Source: Spongiactinospora sp. TRM90649 | GTDB lineage: Bacteria > Actinomycetota > Actinomycetes > Streptosporangiales > Streptosporangiaceae | NCBI RefSeq assembly: GCF_029382225.1 | Contig: NZ_JARLTC010000013.1 | Span: 142,657 to 206,656, forward strand | Direction: 5' to 3' | Length of the DNA: 64,000 nucleotides | Shown: piece after piece, positions 59,285 through 64,000 of the stretch | Numbering within the stretch: the first letter of the stretch is position 1 | Layout: every line of letters starts with the position of its first letter | Made by a program: the position numbers and the translations under genes | Notes under the pieces: model-generated | What the model saw: the letters and a program-made list of their open reading frames with translations, nothing else | Database searches by the model: none | Told to the model about the DNA's origin: nothing

Positions 59285-60504
59285 GCCGCGACCCTGTTCA
59301 GGTAGGCCTCGGCGCGGCCGGCGTCCATGAACCAGCCGGCGTAGTCGGACGGGTCATCGAAGCCGTTGACGAATCGGGAGGCGATCTCCGGACGTTGCCC
59401 GGCCGCGCCCAGGAGCGCCAGGTGATGGGGTTCGGCCGGTGCCAGGAGGGCGTTGGTCCAGTTCGTGACGTGCTGGGCCTGCGTCCAGAAGAGGTCGAAG
59501 GTCCGCAGCATCCAGTCCGCGTCGAACGGCTGATCGCGCCGTTCCACGATGGCCCGCAGGTAGGTGTCGGCGCACTTGGCGGCGTTGTTGCTGCCCTGCC
59601 CGGTGATCGGGTCGTTGAGCACCACGATGTCGGCGACGCCGAGCACCGGTGCCCCGGAGGGCAAAACGGCGACAGGACGGCGGACCGTGGGAGCGAAGCG
59701 GCCGGTCAGGACCGCGTTGGCGTCGGTGAGCTCGATCCCGGCGCAGCGCTCGGCCTCCCACGGGAAGAAGGTCTCCAGGATCTCGCGGCTGCGTGCCAGA
59801 TGCTCGGCGGGACCACGTACGTCGCCCCAGCAGTCCATGGGGCCGCCCGGCACGCCCTCGAACACCATGATCTCGCAGGGGCCGGTGTGCGTGAGCGCGG
59901 GGAAGACGAAGAACTCACCCACGCCGGGGAGCAGGTTGAAGCAGACCGCCGAGTGATCGGGGCGGGGGGCGAGGCCGTTGACGTAGGTGACCGCCAGCGC
60001 GCGCTGCGGAGCGGTGTACGGGGAACGTGCGGGGTCCCGCTCGAAGACCGAGGCGATCGGCCCCTTCCCCGCGGCGACCAGGACCAGGTCGTACCGGGCG
60101 GCATAGCTCTCCAGATCCTCGGGGGTGGCGTCGTGCAGGACGAGCTCGCCGCCGAGCCGTTCGAACTCGCCCAACCAGGCCGGCATCTTCAGCCGCTGGT
60201 CGACCGAGCGGGCCGGGACGTGCAGCCGCGCCGCCCAGTCGAGGGCCTTGCCGCCCTCCGGGCTCGGAACCGTGAGCGCGATGCCCTCGATAGGCGGGCA
60301 GGCGTCGGCCCACCAGTCCAGGCCGAGCTCGCGTTCGTGGGCCTGTGCGGTGCCGAACATGGCCTGGCCGGACATCACTCGGCCGTCGCGGATGGACTCG
60401 GGAGTGCGATTGGTGACGATGGTGACGTCGTGGCCGTGCTGGAGCAGGCCGATGGCCAGGTGGAGGCCGGCCTGGCCGGCGCCGACGATGAGGATGTCGC
60501 GCAT
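59281..60504 (-). CDS. styA: Styrene/indole monooxygenase oxygenase subunit
   Basis: 407 residues, FADH2-dependent group E flavoprotein that epoxidises styrene or indole. FAD motif GAGQAG (8-13), and StyA hallmarks: GLDWWADACPPIEGIAL, PAWLGEFERLGGELV, FPWEAERCAGIEL and NDPITGQGSNNAAKC (key DPITGQGSNNAAK). Unlike class A hydroxylases it has no NADPH site and needs StyB. No phenylacetaldehyde genes (styC, styD) follow, so an indole or other alkene substrate is possible. Lies downstream of an AraC gene on the same strand with a 102-base gap. Confidence 0.9.
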   Translation of the reverse strand: MRDILIVGAGQAGLHLAIGLLQHGHDVTIVTNRTPESIRDGRVMSGQAMFGTAQAHERELGLDWWADACPPIEGIALTVPSPEGGKALDWAARLHVPARSVDQRLKMPAWLGEFERLGGELVLHDATPEDLESYAARYDLVLVAAGKGPIASVFERDPARSPYTAPQRALAVTYVNGLAPRPDHSAVCFNLLPGVGEFFVFPALTHTGPCEIMVFEGVPGGPMDCWGDVRGPAEHLARSREILETFFPWEAERCAGIELTDANAVLTGRFAPTVRRPVAVLPSGAPVLGVADIVVLNDPITGQGSNNAAKCADTYLRAIVERRDQPFDADWMLRTFDLFWTQAQHVTNWTNALLAPAEPHHLALLGAAGQRPEIASRFVNGFDDPSDYAGWFMDAGRAEAYLNRVAA

Positions 60505-60606
60505 GGTGATGTGTCCCTTCGGTGTCAGGAGTGCGGTTTGCGATCGGCGCCTGACAAGAAAGGTACGGCCGGCGCGTCTGCCCGGGCCATCCGCTGAGCG
60601 CGGATC

Positions 60607-61626
60607 TCATCCACCTGACGCGGAAACCTTGCGCAGCGTCTCCGACGGCGGCTGCCCGTACCTCCCGCGGTACTGGGCGGCGAAACGTCCCTGGTGCAGG
60701 AAGCCCCATCGGGCGGCCACCGTGGTCACCGTGGTCCTGGCGGGGTCGGCCATCCTGAGCTCGTCGTGTACCCGCGCCAGTCGTACCTGCCTGAGGTGAG
60801 CCATCGGGGTAAGTCCGAGATGCGCGCGGAAACCCTCCTGGAGAGAGCGACTGCTGACCGCGACCGCGCCGGCGATGTCGGTGGTGCTGAGCGGGAGGTG
60901 CGCGTGCCCTTCGATGAACTCCATCGCCCGGCGCACGACCTTTGGCAGCGCGGGCGGCCTGGGCGCTGTCAGCCGTTCCAGGTAATTGGAGCGCTGCATG
61001 GTCAGCAGCAGGGTGATCATGGCGTTCTCCAGGTGCGCGATGGCCAGCGGATGGCCGGTCAGCCCGTCGTCGCGCTCGGCCTCCCTGACGAGCAGGTCGG
61101 CCATCTCCCGCCAGGACCGGCTCCAGCCCGTCGTCAGGTCCATGCCGAGGTCGAAGATGACTGGACCGTCGAGCTGTTCACCAAGCATCTGCTCCAGAGA
61201 GCGCTCGATCGAGGTGCGCTCGAACTTGACCACCAACTGGGGGCAGCCGGCAACCCAGCGCATGTCAAGGTGGCGGGTCGGCGAGGGTAACGAGGCCAGC
61301 GACGGGGTCGAGACGATCTCCTCATCGCCGGCGCGGATCAGGCTGCGCCCGGCGATCGGGATCATGACCAGGAAGAATGTGTCGAGATCGCCTGGTTCGA
61401 TATGCACGTCGGCCCCGTAATTGAGGTAGCTGACGCGGACCGAGCCGAGCTGGACGGAGTTGAACCGGGCCGACAGCAGGTCCGCGTCGCCGGCCAGGTC
61501 CAGCCGGTGCGGGCAGAACACCTTGGCGACCTCGCCGCGGACCTGGTCGAGGTCGGAGCTGGCGAAGACGGCATGATTGCTGAGGAACACACCAGATGAT
61601 CGTCGTTCTCGACCCCGGTGTTCCAT
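60607..61626 (-). CDS. AraC-family regulator of the styAB genes
   Basis: About 339 residues from ATG 61626, or 327 from GTG 61590; neither has a ribosome site. N-terminal AraC-binding-like (cupin-type, PF14525-like) sensor and C-terminal double helix-turn-helix with LSTTDIAGAVAVSSRSLQEGFRAHLGLTPM (key AVSSRSLQEGFR) and VAARWGFLHQGRFAAQYRGRYGQPPS (key WGFLHQGRFAAQYR). It most resembles activators of aromatic-ring oxygenases. The 250 bases upstream (61627-61900) are AT-richer than average with no other gene. Confidence 0.82.
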   Translation of the reverse strand: MEHRGRERRSSGVFLSNHAVFASSDLDQVRGEVAKVFCPHRLDLAGDADLLSARFNSVQLGSVRVSYLNYGADVHIEPGDLDTFFLVMIPIAGRSLIRAGDEEIVSTPSLASLPSPTRHLDMRWVAGCPQLVVKFERTSIERSLEQMLGEQLDGPVIFDLGMDLTTGWSRSWREMADLLVREAERDDGLTGHPLAIAHLENAMITLLLTMQRSNYLERLTAPRPPALPKVVRRAMEFIEGHAHLPLSTTDIAGAVAVSSRSLQEGFRAHLGLTPMAHLRQVRLARVHDELRMADPARTTVTTVAARWGFLHQGRFAAQYRGRYGQPPSETLRKVSASGG

Positions 61627-61902
61627 GTAAAAGGACGCACAAGAGAGGCGGAGGATGGGGGGATTTAACCCCCGATGGGCGTGAACCAAACCGTATCAGC
61701 AGTCTGGGTGCGGCTCTTGTGGAGTGATCGGAGAGCGTAAGGTTGTCACCCAAATATAAACTTCTGTCCGTTTCGCGCGTGGAAAGGGCGCCATCTCGTA
61801 CGGTGCTGGATTGCTGAAGTCCACACAGTGAGCCTTTTTCACCGTGACGTCGCAGGTCACAAGCTCACTACAGATCACGGCTCCTGACCCGGAACGCAGA
61901 TA

Positions 61903-61952
61903 GCCCCTGGTAGAAGGGTCGTCGACCAAGATCAACCAGTCCAACCAGGGGC
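61903..61952. repeat. Hairpin at the left end of the IS remnant
   Basis: GCCCCTGGT (61903-61911) pairs with ACCAGGGGC (61944-61952), a perfect nine-base inverted repeat just before the transposase start. It may be part of the element's left end or its promoter region. No matching copy is visible at the other end. Confidence 0.5.
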
Positions 61953-61956
61953 CTGA

Positions 61957-62691
61957 GTGCAGTTCTACCGTGCCGCGCTGCCGTTGCCATCCCAAACCCT
62001 GAACTACCTGGCCGGCGTCCTGCGCCACCACCGCCACGCGATCCGATCCACCCCACGACGGCTCAGCCCCGCCCGGCAAGCCCTGCTGGTCCTGATCCAC
62101 CTGCGCAAAGGCGAGACCTTCGCCGAGATCGCCGCCGGCTTCGACATCGGCACCGCCACCGCCCGGCGCTACGTACGAGAGGCCATCACCCTGCTCGCCC
62201 GCCGCTCGCCCCGCCTGGACCAGGCCATCCGCACCGCCGAACAGGCCGGGCACGCCTTCGTCGTACTGGACGGCACGCTGATTCCCATCGACCGCGTGGC
62301 CGCCGACCGGCCCTATTACTCCGGCAAACACAAACAGCACGGCATGAACATCTAGATCCTGGCCGCTCCGGACGGCACACCGCTGTGAACCTCCGGCTCC
62401 CTGCCCGGATCGGTGCACGACCTGACGGCGGCGCGCATCTGGGGCATCACCCGCCGCCTGCAGGCCGCCGGACTGGTGGCACTCGCCGACAAGGCAGACA
62501 TCGGCGCTGGTCAGCGAGTGCTGGTGCCGTACAAGGGACGCGACAAGCCGCGGTCGCAGAAGACGGCCAACTCAGCACACGCCAAGCTCCGCGGCCCCGG
62601 CGAACGCGCCAACGCGGTCCTGAAGACCTGGCGCGTCCTCCGCAAACTCCGCTGCTGCCCGCTTCTCGCGGGTCAACTGGTAAGAGCTTGA
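61957..62691 (+). pseudogene. IS5-like DDE transposase with two nonsense codons
   Basis: About 244 codons in one frame from a GTG. N-terminal helix-turn-helix (GETFAEIAAGFDIGTATARRYV) and DDE residues in VLDGTLIPIDR, SVHDLTAARIWG and GERANAVLKTWRVLR mark an actinobacterial IS5-family transposase. TAG at codon 133 (62353-62355) and TGA at codon 144 (62386-62388) interrupt it; both look like transitions from CAG and TGG. Everything else is intact. Cannot make a working transposase. Confidence 0.82.
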
Positions 62692-62959
62692 GACAGCGCA
62701 CCCAACCGCGCCCGCCGCAACCGCATGGACCACTCGATGATCCGGACACGGCACCTTCCCGAAGAGAACGGCTCCCCACTGACGTGGGAGCCCGAGGGCA
62801 CCGGGTGGCCGAGCCGACGGAGCAAGGACCATGCGCGACGCGCGCCGGCGGAATGACCGGCCGGGGAGGCCGATGGGTGCCCGCGAGCAGCGGGCGAGCG
62901 GGCCTGGGAGAGCAACACCTCACCGCGGGTCTCTCGGAGCGAGAAACCGCAGGTCAGGT

Positions 62960-62981
62960 GGGGTGGGGTGGGGTGGTGGGG
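62960..62981 (+). other. Four-run G-quadruplex motif beside the tRNA half-site
   Basis: GGGG-T-GGGG-T-GGGG-TGGT-GGGG: four runs of four guanines with one- to four-base loops, overlapping the tRNA 3' end. Such a sequence should fold readily as single-stranded DNA or RNA. Possibly structural at an integration site; chance cannot be excluded in GC-rich DNA. Confidence 0.5.
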
Positions 62982-63018
62982 CGCCAGGGGCTCGAACCCT
63001 GAACCTACAGATTAAAAG
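62974..63018 (-). tRNA. 3' half of a tRNA-Lys (UUU), probably an attachment-site remnant
   Basis: On the minus strand the segment reads anticodon loop CTTTTAA, then T-arm CAGGG-TTCGAGC-CCCTG with perfect pairing, acceptor GCGCCCC, discriminator A and an encoded CCA. The anticodon would be UUU. The 5' half (acceptor, D-arm and the partner strand of the anticodon stem) is absent upstream. Phage and conjugative-element integrases often use the anticodon loop to the 3' end of a tRNA as attachment site, so this half copy looks like one end of an integrated element. Confidence 0.75.
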
Positions 63019-63362
63019 CGCCCTTGATCAACACTGCCAAGTATTAGGAAGTGACGGTTTGTGCCGTTCTTTCTGTAGTTGCGCTCCCTGGAATCCCAGG
63101 CCGTGACGATGTCTGTCAGGCTGTACCGCGCATGCACGAGCAACCAGCGAGCAACCACAGGCCAGCCTGCAGGGCTTTACCCAAGTAACTGCGGCCTGCT
63201 CTGTCTTCACCGCTGACACGAGACAGGCTCGACTGAGGCTCTTGAGAACGCTCGCTGTCAAATCCGCATCGACACGCTCGCACGCCGCGGATGAAGGTTT
63301 CGGCAGCCGCAGTCTCGCATTTCACATGTGTGGCGTCCACGTGGTGTGGTGGACTACTGTCC
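63019..63362. other. Region with no recognisable gene
   Basis: No coding frame with actinomycete codon bias and no recognisable RNA is visible. Its GC content is noticeably lower than elsewhere. It separates the tRNA half-site from the gene at 63363 and may hold that gene's promoter. Confidence 0.5.
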
Positions 63363-64000
63363 GTGATCCGTCCGAAACTAACCGATCGCCAGGTCGAGGT
63401 CCTGCGCTGGATTGCGGACGGTTGCCCCGAGCGCTCGTGGCCGGATGAGACCCACAAGATCACCGCTCGAGCGCTTCAGAGCCGCGGTCTTGCCGAGGTC
63501 AGCCGTAAGCGCAAGATCTGGGCGGCCACCATCACCGGGGCCGGCAGCTACTACCTCAAACACGGTGCATACCAGCCAAAGCCCACATTCGAGGCCGAAC
63601 GGCTCGGAGCCGAGGGGCCCCGCAGGCAAGCTGGGCCTGCGCACGCCGTTCCAGACAGTTCTCCATCGGACGCCACCTCACGCGCCATGAGACGCGTCGC
63701 CAACCGACCCAGACCCGTCGAGGTCAAGCAGACGAGGCGGGAGATCAAGGAGACATACATGCGCTACAAGGTCGTGGTCACGCGGGTCCAAGTGGCCGAA
63801 CGCCTTGTCCGTGCCACCAACGAGGAGGACGCCGCGGCAAAGGTCCAAGCGGAGTTCGACCGTCCCTACGGCTACTTCGGCTCGTGGAAGACGACCAGCT
63901 CGGAGGTCGACGTAATCGAGGCCGAGCAGACCACGGTGATCGGGCCGACTCACCTGTCACACAAAGGGCCGCTGCTACTCAGCATCAAAGACGCCGCCAA
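63363..64000 (+). CDS. Unidentified protein of a probable integrated element (runs off the window)
   Basis: From a GTG at 63363 the frame is open to the edge, at least 212 codons, with good third-position GC. It begins with LTDRQVEVLRWIADGC, which resembles a winged-helix opening, followed by a conserved-looking TARALQSRGLAEVSR and AATITGAGSYYLKHG (a plausible second recognition region). After a basic linker (RPRPVEVKQTRREIKE) comes YKVVVTRVQVAERLVRATNEEDA. I do not recognise the family with certainty. DNA-binding is likely. No clear ribosome site; other starts are possible. Confidence 0.65.
   Translation, partial: MIRPKLTDRQVEVLRWIADGCPERSWPDETHKITARALQSRGLAEVSRKRKIWAATITGAGSYYLKHGAYQPKPTFEAERLGAEGPRRQAGPAHAVPDSSPSDATSRAMRRVANRPRPVEVKQTRREIKETYMRYKVVVTRVQVAERLVRATNEEDAAAKVQAEFDRPYGYFGSWKTTSSEVDVIEAEQTTVIGPTHLSHKGPLLLSIKDAA

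Noticed and set aside
62385..63002. Plus-strand open frame downstream of the transposase
   Set aside because: It overlaps the transposase tail in another frame and has no family resemblance.

Overview
The window is GC-rich (roughly 70% by eye) with dense, overlapping operons, many GTG starts and a few TTA codons. Its gene families (StyA, RhaI/RhaD-RhaE, PucR, MurG/Ddl/MurF paralogues, TnpB) fit a filamentous actinomycete, probably Streptosporangiales (Nonomuraea, Microbispora or similar). That assignment is inferred from gene content and codon use, not from a marker gene.

Layout. 1-169: start of a Ser/Thr kinase. 0.2-5.4 kb: a complete livFGMHK-type ABC importer, with a divergent Asp/Glu racemase-family gene. 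6.3-8.3 kb: a large signalling ATPase. 8.6-13.7 kb: a second-copy peptidoglycan precursor set (murF, ddl, a PBP4-type carboxypeptidase, divergent murG). 14-22.7 kb: mixed small genes, a TnpB element and gene remnants. 22.7-30.5 kb: a complete meta-cleavage pathway (hydratase, acetaldehyde dehydrogenase, aldolase; then monooxygenase, extradiol dioxygenase, C-C hydrolase) under IclR and TetR control; the monooxygenase carries one in-frame TAG. 30.5-32.8 kb: decayed fragments, then an MFS exporter behind a CsoR-like promoter. 32.9-47 kb: a rhamnoside module: ABC importer, alpha-L-rhamnosidase, serine hydrolase, LacI regulator with two matching operators, and rhaI, rhaD-E, rhaB. 46.9-55.3 kb: a second aromatic cluster with a salicylate-type AMP ligase, a salicylyl-CoA hydroxylase-like enzyme, a phenol hydroxylase-like enzyme, an extradiol dioxygenase, a hydrolase and a PucR regulator. 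55.4-58.8 kb: remnants of a permease, an exporter and a hybrid NRPS-PKS. 58.8-61.6 kb: styrene/indole monooxygenase StyAB with an AraC regulator. 61.9-64 kb: a dead IS, a 3' half tRNA-Lys that looks like an attachment site, and a gene running off the edge.

How it works together. The window is mostly about catabolism of plant-derived carbon: rhamnosides are imported, hydrolysed and degraded to lactaldehyde and dihydroxyacetone phosphate, and phenolics are hydroxylated and cleaved. Only the first aromatic cluster carries the lower-pathway genes, so the second cluster probably depends on it.

A striking secondary theme is decay. At least eight remnants are scattered through the window. Several were shortened by in-frame internal deletions rather than by frameshift. 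No clearly new multi-gene system is evident. The best leads are the 75-codon acyl-CoA synthetase chimera inside a live operon, the NRPS-PKS/exporter deletion joint, the CsoR-like promoter, and the tRNA-Lys half-site.
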